Assembly (NCBI GenBank): GCA_002305765.1
Contig: DBQU01000027.1
Coordinates: 1-18,691 of the forward strand
Length of the DNA: 18,691 nucleotides
Source: Deltaproteobacteria bacterium UBA1386
GTDB lineage: Bacteria; Desulfobacterota; Syntrophorhabdia; Syntrophorhabdales; Syntrophorhabdaceae
Reading direction: 5' to 3'
Positions within the stretch are counted from its first letter, which is position 1. Every line of letters begins with the position of its first letter. Below, piece after piece: positions 1-6,595 of this stretch. Below the pieces are notes generated by a model. That model made no database searches and had not been told where the DNA came from. It saw only the letters and a program-made list of their open reading frames with translations. Both the position numbers and the translations under genes were made by a program.

Positions 1-2
1 TG

Positions 3-509
3 GGGTTCCTGTCCATGAAAGAACTTCGTTTCCAGGTGCTCATAACGGACAGGGGATGTGTGGAGCGGGACGGGAGTGACGACATCGAGCTCCTGATATC
101 CACAAACCCGGGCGAACCCCTGAAGCCTCTGCGGAAGATTGCCTCCGGCGGCGAGCTGTCGAGGATCATGCTCGCCATCAAGAAGGTCATCGGGGGAGAG
201 GAAGAGAAGGCCCTCATCTTCGACGAGGTGGATGCGGGCATCGGGGGCAGGGTGGCGGACATGGTCGGACGGCGCCTGAAGGACCTTTCCGCCAGGCATC
301 AGGTGCTCTGCATAACACACCTTCCCCAGATAGCGGCCTATGGAGACAGGCATTATCTTGTGGAGAAGCAGGTGAAGGACGGTCGGACCACAACGGCCGT
401 GCGTGAGCTGACAGCCGAGGAACGGGTGCAGGAGATCGCGCGAATGCTGGGTGGTGCCACCATAACGGATATAACGATAAAGAGAGCACGGGAGATGCTT
501 CAGTCATGA
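3..509 (+). CDS. recN: DNA repair protein RecN, C-terminal part (5' end outside window)
   Basis: RecN is an SMC-like ATPase that acts in recombinational repair of double-strand breaks in the cytoplasm. Only about the last 168 residues are present; the frame is open from base 3, so the gene starts upstream of the window and the ATG at 15 is internal. Visible hallmarks are the ABC signature region ASGGELSRIMLA, the Walker B segment ALIFDEVDAGIGG and the switch-histidine segment CITHLPQIAA, in the order and spacing expected for the RecN C-terminal ATPase lobe. The ending, with ARMLGG followed by a short helix, is also typical of RecN. The stop overlaps the next start codon as ATGA, so the following acetyltransferase is probably translationally coupled. 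Identity is close to certain; the missing N-terminal Walker A cannot be checked. Confidence 0.96.
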   Translation, partial: GFLSMKELRFQVLITDRGCVERDGSDDIELLISTNPGEPLKPLRKIASGGELSRIMLAIKKVIGGEEEKALIFDEVDAGIGGRVADMVGRRLKDLSARHQVLCITHLPQIAAYGDRHYLVEKQVKDGRTTTAVRELTAEERVQEIARMLGGATITDITIKRAREMLQS

Positions 510-955
510 TCAGAAAAGCAAGAGTGGAAGACGTAAAGAAGATACACCAGTTGATCAATCAGTCCGCGTCACGTGGCGAGATGCTGCCGAGGTCCCTCGG
601 AGAGCTCTACGATAACCTGCGGGACTATTTTGTCCATATCCATGATGGGATCGTTACGGGAACAGGAGGCCTGCACATTTGCTGGGAGAACCTTGCCGAG
701 GTCCGTTCGCTCTGCGTCGCAGAGGTTGCCCGCGGAAGGGGTGTGGGACGGGCGCTTGTCGAGGCCTGCGTGGAGGAGGCGAGGACCTATGAGTTGCATA
801 AGGTTTTCCTCCTTACCTACCAGGTTGAGTTCTTCCGTAAATGCGGTTTCACCGTCACCGACAAGAAGGTCTTCCCCCAGAAGATCTGGTCGGACTGCAT
901 CAAGTGCGCCAAGTTCCCGGAATGCGACGAAACGGCGATGATAAGGGAAATATGA
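506..955 (+). CDS. GNAT N-acetyltransferase, short N-acetylglutamate-synthase type
   Basis: A 149-residue single-domain GNAT acetyltransferase. The acetyl-CoA loop is visible as RGRGVGRALV (about residues 76-85), preceded by the strand EVRSLCV. The segments LPRSLGEL near residue 27, VFLLTYQVEFFRKCGF, and a C-terminal WSDCIKCAKFPECDE with several cysteines match the short ArgA-like family that acetylates glutamate in the first step of arginine synthesis in many bacteria lacking classical ArgA. The reaction is inferred from family resemblance, not from neighbours: no other arg genes are here. The ATG sits inside the recN stop (ATGA overlap), which implies coupling. The cysteine-rich tail could bind a metal. 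A different small-molecule substrate is possible. Confidence 0.82.
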   Translation: MIRKARVEDVKKIHQLINQSASRGEMLPRSLGELYDNLRDYFVHIHDGIVTGTGGLHICWENLAEVRSLCVAEVARGRGVGRALVEACVEEARTYELHKVFLLTYQVEFFRKCGFTVTDKKVFPQKIWSDCIKCAKFPECDETAMIREI

Positions 956-961
956 GAGGCG

Positions 962-997
962 GCTTGGATGGCTTGAGCCGCTTGAATCGCTTGAGCG
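962..997 (+). repeat. 9-nt tandem repeat, four units
   Basis: Four consecutive 9-nt units beginning at 962, 971, 980 and 989 each start with GCTTG (GCTTGGATG, GCTTGAGCC, GCTTGAATC, GCTTGAGCG). They begin just after the stop of the acetyltransferase gene, in non-coding sequence. The phase is exact and the second halves diverge, as in short intergenic repeats that expand by slippage. No function can be assigned. Confidence 0.7.
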
Positions 998-1010
998 TCA
1001 AAGATGAAGA

Positions 1011-1084
1011 GAGGGCTCCGTCGTCGTCATTCCGGTGCGTGTCAGGGTCCGTTGTCGTCATTCCGGCGAAGGCCGGAATCCAGG
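1011..1084 (+). repeat. REP-like intergenic palindrome with a partial upstream copy
   Basis: Bases 1060-1079 form a perfect hairpin, ATTCCGGC-GAAG-GCCGGAAT, inside the longer unit GTCATTCCGGCGAAGG...CCAGGG (1058-1084). This is the pattern of a widespread short palindromic intergenic repeat family, whose spurious translation contains IPAKAGIQ. A 13-nt direct repeat, GTCGTCATTCCGG, occurs at 1023-1035 and again at 1054-1066, so a truncated copy lies 31 nt upstream, preceded by similar sequence (GGGCTCCG and GGGTCCG). The element lies between the acetyltransferase gene and pmbA and might act as an mRNA-end or boundary element. Confidence 0.8.
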
Positions 1085-1192
1085 GAAGATGGGTGTCCGG
1101 GGCAGGGTCTGCATTGCCGATACAGTCGGGGATAGCAGGAAACATTCGCACGTGCGGAGATGGTCAGCGATAGATTCGCGAGGGGAGCATCA

Positions 1193-2488
1193 ATGAAGGA
1201 TATATTAGATAGAGCGGCCGGGTATTTCGATCATGCTGAGGTTTTTTATCTCAATGAAAAAGGGAAAAAGATCGAGGCCAGGGATGGGGAGATCTGTGCT
1301 GCCGAGTTCAAGGAGGAGGAAGGGTACGCGCTGCGTGTCATAAAGGATGCGAGGCCGGCATTCGCCTATACGTATGACCGCGCCGACCCGGGCGGGAAGC
1401 TTGTCGCGAATGTGGAAGCCCTGCTGCCTGTCATGGAGAAGGATGAGGACAGCGTTTTCGCTCCCGCCTGCGACGGATATCCTGTTTCCCGGTTGTACGA
1501 TGCCGCCGGGATGGCCGTCGGCGATGACGAGAAAAGGTCGATGCTCATCGCCATGGAGAAGACGATCAGGGAACATGACGGCAGGATAACGGCCGTCAGG
1601 AACTGCGAGTTCCACGAGGTGGAGCTCGAGGCCGCCCTGGGGAATTCGAATGGTGTTCTCGTGGAGGGCAGGAAGACCCTTTTTGTCTGGTCGGCGATGG
1701 CTGTGGCCGGGCAGGGTGATGATGAGGTGTCCTGGTATGACTGGCGCTGGTCGGACGACCTGGCGGGTATTGACGCGAGCCGAATGGGCCATGAGATCGG
1801 GGAAAAGGTCATCTCCATGCTGTCGGCGAAGCAGATACCAACGGGCACGTACGAAGGGATACTGACACCGCGGGCGGCGTCGGACCTGCTCGGCGTCCTG
1901 TCGGAGTCCTTCCTCGCGGAGAACCTGTACAAGGACAAGACGCAGCTGAAGGGCAAAGAGGGTGAGCTGTGTTTCTCAGAGGGCCTTAAGATAGTGGATT
2001 CAGGGATGGCCGGTCCCGACGCCTTCGTCTTCGACGGGGAAGGTGCACCCTCCCGTGAGAACGCCGTCGTGGACGACGGGGTTTTTCGGACATTTCTCTA
2101 CGATACCTATTCCGCGAAGAAGATGGGAAGGGCCTCGACGGGCAACAGCGTGAGGAGCGGACTCAAGAGCCCGCCGAAGTGCGGCGCCCGGGGGATGTAT
2201 GTGGGGAAGGGTGTGAGGGATATACTGGCGCCGATGACCAACGGCATCGTGATAGAGGACCTCATGGGGACCCACACCGCCAACACCGTCACGGGGGATT
2301 TCTCTGTGGGCTGCCTTGGTCACATCCGCAGAAATGGCGCGAGAGAACCCTTCCAGGGCGTCATGTTCTCGGGAAACGTCTTCGATATCTTCAGGAATAT
2401 CACGGAAACGGGCACGGACCTCACCTTCTACGGTTCCACCGGCTCGCCGTCGATCTACGTTGAGGGGCTGAAGATAAGCGGAACGTGA
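1193..2488 (+). CDS. pmbA: PmbA/TldE, non-metal subunit of the TldD/TldE-type protease
   Basis: A 431-residue cytoplasmic protein of the TldD/PmbA family (peptidase family U62). In characterised bacteria PmbA (TldE) pairs with TldD to degrade peptides and mature microcins. The HExxxH zinc motif of TldD is absent, which points to the TldE-type subunit. The C-terminal half shows the family pattern: KGKEGELCFSEGLKIVDSG, then DGEGAPSRENAVVDDGV, and STGNSVR, with a final FSVGCLGHIR and FSGNVFDI stretch. I chose the ATG at 1193 over an in-frame GTG at about 1160 because GGGGAG lies 6 nt upstream and the protein then begins MKDILDRA, like its relatives. No tldD is in the window, so its partner must be elsewhere. 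Confidence 0.92.
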   Translation: MKDILDRAAGYFDHAEVFYLNEKGKKIEARDGEICAAEFKEEEGYALRVIKDARPAFAYTYDRADPGGKLVANVEALLPVMEKDEDSVFAPACDGYPVSRLYDAAGMAVGDDEKRSMLIAMEKTIREHDGRITAVRNCEFHEVELEAALGNSNGVLVEGRKTLFVWSAMAVAGQGDDEVSWYDWRWSDDLAGIDASRMGHEIGEKVISMLSAKQIPTGTYEGILTPRAASDLLGVLSESFLAENLYKDKTQLKGKEGELCFSEGLKIVDSGMAGPDAFVFDGEGAPSRENAVVDDGVFRTFLYDTYSAKKMGRASTGNSVRSGLKSPPKCGARGMYVGKGVRDILAPMTNGIVIEDLMGTHTANTVTGDFSVGCLGHIRRNGAREPFQGVMFSGNVFDIFRNITETGTDLTFYGSTGSPSIYVEGLKISGT

Positions 2489-2495
2489 GAAGACA

Positions 2496-2560
2496 GGTCA
2501 TGGGTAATGGGTCATAGGGAATGGGAAGACCCCCCCATCACCCATCACCAGCATCTTTTT
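2496..2560 (+). terminator. Possible intrinsic terminator after pmbA
   Basis: The arm 2496-2511 (GGTCATGGGTAATGGG) pairs with 2534-2549 (CCCATCACCCATCACC) at 14 of 16 positions across a 22-nt loop, and a five-T run follows at 2556-2560. The left arm and loop are made of degenerate 7-nt units (ATGGGTA, ATGGGTC, ATAGGGA, ATGGGAA), so this may be a simple repeat that happens to fold. Its place between the pmbA stop and the next promoter fits termination. The T-run is short and lies 6 nt from the stem, so strength is uncertain. Confidence 0.5.
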
Positions 2561-2575
2561 CCTGTTACAAAACCC

Positions 2576-2604
2576 TTGACATGCGGGCGCGCAATTGAGA
2601 TGAT
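2576..2604 (+). promoter_or_regulatory. Sigma70-like promoter for the polysaccharide operon
   Basis: A perfect -35 hexamer TTGACA (2576-2581) is followed, after a 17-nt spacer, by GATGAT (2599-2604), which matches TATAAT at four of six positions. Transcription would start near 2611, giving a leader of about 90 nt before the ATG at 2704. It lies directly after the putative pmbA terminator and is the only strong promoter-like pair I see ahead of the operon. Confidence 0.55.
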
Positions 2605-2607
2605 GTG

Positions 2608-2628
2608 TTTGTTCAGGGGTTGAACAAA
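2608..2628 (+). promoter_or_regulatory. Perfect 8-5-8 inverted repeat, candidate operator
   Basis: TTTGTTCA (2608-2615) and TGAACAAA (2621-2628) are exact reverse complements separated by GGGGT. The repeat covers the expected start site just downstream of the -10 hexamer, where a bound regulator would block initiation. MarR proteins bind palindromes of about this size as dimers, and the first gene of the operon has a MarR-type winged helix, so autoregulation is the simplest inference. As RNA it could also form a leader hairpin. Confidence 0.55.
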
Positions 2629-2671
2629 TCAATGACCATCGCACATCTATTGGGAGAGTTGCAACCTCAGT

Positions 2672-2684
2672 GGCGGTAGCTTGC
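2672..2684 (+). promoter_or_regulatory. ops/JUMPStart-like element in the operon leader
   Basis: GGCGGTAGCTTGC at 2672-2684 agrees at every fixed position with the enterobacterial ops core GGCGGTAGCNT, which pauses RNA polymerase and recruits the NusG paralog RfaH to long lipopolysaccharide, capsule and conjugation operons. It sits about 60 nt downstream of the inferred start site and 20 nt before the first ATG, as ops sites do in leaders. The internal GC-GGTA-GC mini-hairpin of the non-template strand is intact. No NusG-like gene is in the window. Function here is inferred from identity and position. Confidence 0.6.
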
Positions 2685-2703
2685 CCGAAGATCCGTAATC
2701 CAC

Positions 2704-3597
2704 ATGAATGAAGCCCAATTCAGGACCCTCCGGGAGCTTTCCTCGGAAGGTGAGATATCCCAGAGAGACCTATCGAAGAGGATAGGGCTCAGCCTGGGAA
2801 GCGTCAACTTCATCCTCAAGGAACTGGTCAAACACGGTTACGTCAAGGCGCAGCGCTTCAAGAACTCCAACAACAAGGCGGCATATTTCTATGTCCTCAC
2901 ACCGAAGGGCATCAACGAGCGCGTGCGTCAGACCCAGTATTTCCTCCGTCTCAAGATGGAGGAGTACGAGAGACTGCAGAGGGAGATAGACGATCTCAGG
3001 GAGGAGAACGCGCACCTTGACAGGGACGGGGCAGGAGTGGATGGCACGAGAGCGGCCGTCTTCATCGACCGCGACGGCACCATCATGATCGATGTGGGGT
3101 ATCCGAAGTACGCGCGGCAGGTGAGCCTGATACCGGGGGCAGTCAGGGCATTGAGAGAATTGAGAAGGCAGGGCTTTTTGATCATAATCATAAGCAACCA
3201 GTCGGGGATCGGAAGGGGATACATGACCCGCAGGCAGGCCGATAACGTCCACAAGAGGGTGATCTCGCTTCTTGCCAATTCCGGTGTGGAGATCGATGAC
3301 GCCTGTTATTGCCCTCACGCCCCGGACGCGGGGTGCAAGTGCCGCAAGCCATCCCCGGAAATGCTCTTCGAAGCGGCGAGAAAGTTCAACATCGATCTGT
3401 CCCGATCCTTCATGATCGGAGACAGGGATGTCGACATCGAAACCGGAAGGAACGCGGGTTGCCGAACACTGTGCCTGAGGTCAGCGGAAAACCCAACGGC
3501 AGGGTCCATCATGGCCGACCATGAGAGCGGGGATTGGGAAGGGCTGGTACGGTACATACTCGACAATGCGTCTACGGGGAAAACCGATGCTCTTTGA
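2704..3597 (+). CDS. MarR-type EPS-associated regulator fused to GmhB-like HAD phosphatase
   Basis: A 297-residue fusion. Residues 1-80 form a winged helix of the EPS-associated MarR type (LGSVNFILKELVKHGYVKA, then YVLTPKGI), followed by a coiled-coil-like stretch rich in E, R and L (about 82-105) that could dimerise it. Residues 117-285 are a HAD phosphatase of the histidinol-phosphate/heptose-bisphosphatase group: FIDRDGT with D122 and D124, ISNQSG with S164, the Zn loop C203, H205, C211, C213, CRKP, and GDRDVD near 240. GmhB removes the 7-phosphate from heptose 1,7-bisphosphate. Placing regulator and enzyme in one chain at the head of the operon suggests that it senses or controls its own pathway. 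No good Shine-Dalgarno precedes the ATG. Domain calls are firm; the exact substrate is inferred from the heptose-type neighbours. Confidence 0.88.
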   Translation: MNEAQFRTLRELSSEGEISQRDLSKRIGLSLGSVNFILKELVKHGYVKAQRFKNSNNKAAYFYVLTPKGINERVRQTQYFLRLKMEEYERLQREIDDLREENAHLDRDGAGVDGTRAAVFIDRDGTIMIDVGYPKYARQVSLIPGAVRALRELRRQGFLIIIISNQSGIGRGYMTRRQADNVHKRVISLLANSGVEIDDACYCPHAPDAGCKCRKPSPEMLFEAARKFNIDLSRSFMIGDRDVDIETGRNAGCRTLCLRSAENPTAGSIMADHESGDWEGLVRYILDNASTGKTDAL

Positions 3598-4567
3598 CAG
3601 GAACAGACTGACCCTCAAACCTCTGCGGGAAAGGGTGCATGACCTCGATGCGAGTGTTGTGCTTCCCCTCGGCACGGCAGGCACATGGACCCATCCGGGG
3701 ATCCGGGAAACGGCCGGCTACATGGTGAGGGCAAAGAAGGCCCGGGGCAACATCGTCATGATGGTCGGTGGCCACGTCATCCGTTCCGGTGTCCAGAGGT
3801 ACATCATCGACCTCATGGAGCGGGGGTATATCACGTGTTTCTCAACGAACGGTTCAGGGATGATCCATGATTACGAATTCGCCCTCATCGGCGCCACCAC
3901 GGAGAGCGTCGCGCGGTACATCAAGGAGGGGCAGTTCGGTCTCTGGAAGGAAACGGGCGGGATCAACGATATCGTGAACGAGTCATACAGGGAGGGCACA
4001 GGCGGCATGGGCGCGGCCGTCGGAAAGGCGATCAGCGAAGGCGATTTCCCCCGCAGGGACATCAGTATCTTTGCGGCATGCCACCGACTGGGCATACCGG
4101 CCACGGTCCATATAGGGATCGGGTATGACATAATCCACGAGCATCCCAACTTCGACGGTGCCGCCTCAGGGGCGGCCTCGTACGCGGATTTCCTCAAGTA
4201 TGCCGAGATCATCAGGAACATAGACGGGGGCGTTGTCATGAACTTCGGCAGTGCCGTCATGGCGCCCGAGGTCTTTCTCAAGGCCCTCAGCATGGCCCGG
4301 AACGTGGCGAGGGCCGACGGACAATCCATCACGGATCTTACCACCCTTGTCTGTGATGTTCGTGAACTGCCGGAGAGGATAGAGGGAGAGCCCTCAAAAC
4401 AGGATGCCAGGTACTATTTCCGGCCCTGGAAGACAATGCTTGTCAGGACCGTCGCGGACGGGGGCAGGAGCTACTACGTCGCCGGCCGTCATTCGGATAC
4501 GATACCGGCGCTGTGGTCATCGATCAACGATATCGAGGAAGGACGGGACGCCGACGCCAAGCCTTGA
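3587..4567 (+). CDS. Deoxyhypusine-synthase-like protein of unknown function
   Basis: A 326-residue soluble protein. Conserved-looking stretches are GGHVIRSGVQRYIIDLMERG (61-80), TNGSGMIHDYEFALIG (87-102), GQFGLWKETGGIN (115-127), HIGIGYDIIHEHP (175-187) and MNFGSAVMAPEVFLKAL (218-234). The SG...I..L...T..G..HD pattern and a C-terminal W-K...P.L segment (281-309) look like the NAD-binding fold of deoxyhypusine synthase. A bacterium with this cluster has no obvious need for hypusine, so a different NAD-dependent reaction on a sugar or amine is likelier. The ATG at 3587 is preferred: it has GGGGA upstream and overlaps the previous gene by 11 nt. The in-frame upstream codon near 3521 would create a larger overlap. 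Family assignment is by eye and moderate. Confidence 0.6.
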   Translation: MLFDRNRLTLKPLRERVHDLDASVVLPLGTAGTWTHPGIRETAGYMVRAKKARGNIVMMVGGHVIRSGVQRYIIDLMERGYITCFSTNGSGMIHDYEFALIGATTESVARYIKEGQFGLWKETGGINDIVNESYREGTGGMGAAVGKAISEGDFPRRDISIFAACHRLGIPATVHIGIGYDIIHEHPNFDGAASGAASYADFLKYAEIIRNIDGGVVMNFGSAVMAPEVFLKALSMARNVARADGQSITDLTTLVCDVRELPERIEGEPSKQDARYYFRPWKTMLVRTVADGGRSYYVAGRHSDTIPALWSSINDIEEGRDADAKP

Positions 4568-4577
4568 GGAGCCTGCG

Positions 4578-5048
4578 ATGAAGATATATACGGTTGACAA
4601 ACTCACCAGAAAGATTGAGAATAGCAAAAATAGGGGTAAAAAGGTTGTGCTCTGCCATGGATGTTTTGACCTCATGCATCCAGGTCACATAAAGTATTTC
4701 CAGGCCGCGAAGAAGATGGGCGACATTCTGGTTGTGACCGTTACCCCTGACAGATACGTGGACAAGGGGCCGGGACGGCCCGTGTTTAACGAACGACTGC
4801 GCGCCGAGTCCATAGCCGCACTGCAGTGCGTCAACTACGTGGCCATCAATGAATGGCCCACGGCGGAGGAGACGTTGAGAGCGCTGAGGCCCGACATATA
4901 CGTCAAGGGCCAGGAATTCGAAAAGCTCGAGGACAAGACGGGCAAGATACAGAGGGAGAGTGAAGTTGTAAGGGAGATAGGAGCGGAGCTGAGATTCACC
5001 CATGAGATAGTGTTCTCGTCGACGCATTTGCTCAAAAACTATTTCTGA
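4578..5048 (+). CDS. HldE/RfaE-type sugar-phosphate nucleotidyltransferase (stand-alone)
   Basis: A 156-residue single-domain nucleotidyltransferase of the cytidylyltransferase-like superfamily, the group of the C-terminal domain of HldE and of HldC/RfaE2. The nucleotide-binding motif is intact: GCFDLMHPGH with H34 and H37 of HxGH, then GDILVVTVTPD, GPGRPVFNERLRAESIAAL, PDIYVKGQEF and a terminal FSSTHLLKNYF in place of the ISSTxI motif. In the heptose pathway it would join heptose 1-phosphate to ADP, GDP or CDP. The ATG at 4578 has TGAGGA 7 nt upstream and follows the previous stop by 10 nt; the 58 in-frame residues before it lie inside the upstream gene and do not resemble the family. It is paralogous to the N-terminal domain of the next gene. 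Confidence 0.88.
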   Translation: MKIYTVDKLTRKIENSKNRGKKVVLCHGCFDLMHPGHIKYFQAAKKMGDILVVTVTPDRYVDKGPGRPVFNERLRAESIAALQCVNYVAINEWPTAEETLRALRPDIYVKGQEFEKLEDKTGKIQRESEVVREIGAELRFTHEIVFSSTHLLKNYF

Positions 5049-5062
5049 AGAGGAGAACCGCC

Positions 5063-6592
5063 ATCAAACGGAAAATTCTATATATCAACGATCTTGTCAA
5101 AAAAGTGAGGCAGCTCAGGGAATCGGGAAAGGTGATCGTCCAGAGCCACGGGGTCTTTGACCTCGTCCATCCGGGGATAATCCAGCACCTCGAAGAGGCA
5201 AAGGCCCGGGGAGACGTGCTTGTCGTCACCGTCATACGTGACCAGGACGTGCGCCGGGGCCCGGGAAGGCCGATCTTCCCCGAGATGATGAGGGCCCAGA
5301 ACGTCGCGTCCCTGCAACAGGTCGATTACGTGGCCATAGTGGAGGAGGCGACCCCCTTTGAATGCGTCAGGGTGATAAAACCCGACATCTTCGCCAAGGG
5401 GCAGGCGTACAAGGAACGGGACCGGAAGATACACGAAAGGATCTACGAAGAGGGCAAGGAGTTCTATTTCGGAAAGAGCGTGATCCTGGAGACGCAGGGT
5501 TTCTCTTTCAGTTCCTCCAATCTCATCAACAACTTCCTCGACATATACCCCGACGAGACAAAAACGTTCCTGCAGGATTTTTCGAAGCACTACAGTTTTG
5601 AAAGGATCGTGAGCAAGCTGGACACCCTCAAGGGGATGAAGGTCCTCCTTATCGGCGACGGGATAATCGATGAGTATCATTACTGTACGGCCCTCGGCAG
5701 GTCGTCGAAGACACCCATCGTTGTGAACAAGTACCTTACGCACGAGGACTTCGCGGGGGCGGTGTTTATCATCGCCAATCATATCGCGGGCATCTGTGAG
5801 AAGGTTCACCTGGTCACACTTCTCGGCAGGAAGGATTCACGGGAAGAGTTCGTCCGAGCGAGCTTGATGCCGAACGTGGAGCCTCATTTCTTCTACCGCG
5901 AGGACGGGCCAACGATCGTAAAAAGAAGATATATCGACCAGTATCGCAACCAGAAGCTCTTCGAGATCAACTACCTCAACGAGAATTACATCAATGGCAA
6001 CTGTGAGAGCTCGATAATAGACTACCTCAAGGAGGTGGTCAAAGACTATGATCTGGTCCTCGTTTCCGATTTCGGGCACGGATTCATAACGGAAGAGATG
6101 ATCAAAACTGTCTCCAGGCACGCGAAGGTGTTCGCCGTGAACACCCAGACGAACGCGGCGAACACGGGCTACAACATGATAACCAAGTACAAGAAGCCCA
6201 ATTTCGTCTGTCTCGACGAGACGGAGGCGCGTCTCGCCACCCAGGACAAGTTCTCGGACATACAGGATATCGCGAAAAGGATCGTGGCGAAGATAAAGAG
6301 CGATTTCCTGATCGTCACCCTCGGGAAGAAAGGGTCAATAGGTGTCACCAAGAAGGGTGAGGCGAACTACACGCCGATATTCTCGACCAAGGTCGTCGAC
6401 ACCGTGGGCGCCGGGGACGCCTTCTTCGCCTTCACGGCCCCGTGCTTCGCGCAGGGTATGCCCCTTGATTTCGTCTCCTTTATCGGCAACGCCGTCGGCG
6501 CTCTTGCCGTGCAGATCATGGGGAACAAGAAGCCCGTCGAGAAGCACGAACTCCTCGAATTCATCCACACGATCCTCAACCAGCAGCGGTGA
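5063..6592 (+). CDS. Nucleotidyltransferase-PfkB kinase fusion (reversed HldE order), apparent ATC start
   Basis: A protein of about 509 residues: an RfaE-type nucleotidyltransferase domain (about 1-160), then a PfkB/ribokinase-type sugar kinase (about 190-505). HldE has these in the opposite order. The kinase shows LLIGDGIIDEYHY at its start and VDTVGAGDAFFAF near the end with the catalytic Asp, so it looks active and could phosphorylate heptose 7-phosphate at C1. The nucleotidyltransferase motif reads HGVFDLVHPGII: the second His of HxGH is Ile, and the end motif is FSSSNLINNFL. The first ATG/GTG/TTG in frame is GTG at 5105, but the frame continues upstream as IKRKILYINDLVKK, aligning with MKIYTVDKLTRK of the previous gene. 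ATC at 5063 lies 7 nt after AGGAG (5051-5055), so I place the start there. With GTG the product would be 495 residues. Confidence 0.83.
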   Translation: MKRKILYINDLVKKVRQLRESGKVIVQSHGVFDLVHPGIIQHLEEAKARGDVLVVTVIRDQDVRRGPGRPIFPEMMRAQNVASLQQVDYVAIVEEATPFECVRVIKPDIFAKGQAYKERDRKIHERIYEEGKEFYFGKSVILETQGFSFSSSNLINNFLDIYPDETKTFLQDFSKHYSFERIVSKLDTLKGMKVLLIGDGIIDEYHYCTALGRSSKTPIVVNKYLTHEDFAGAVFIIANHIAGICEKVHLVTLLGRKDSREEFVRASLMPNVEPHFFYREDGPTIVKRRYIDQYRNQKLFEINYLNENYINGNCESSIIDYLKEVVKDYDLVLVSDFGHGFITEEMIKTVSRHAKVFAVNTQTNAANTGYNMITKYKKPNFVCLDETEARLATQDKFSDIQDIAKRIVAKIKSDFLIVTLGKKGSIGVTKKGEANYTPIFSTKVVDTVGAGDAFFAFTAPCFAQGMPLDFVSFIGNAVGALAVQIMGNKKPVEKHELLEFIHTILNQQR

Positions 6593-6595
6593 GCC

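Noticed and set aside
841..1173. A 110-codon + strand frame spanning the spacer before pmbA
   Set aside because: It starts inside the acetyltransferase gene and its translation contains VVIPAKAGIQG, the well-known spurious product of the palindromic repeat. It is not a gene.
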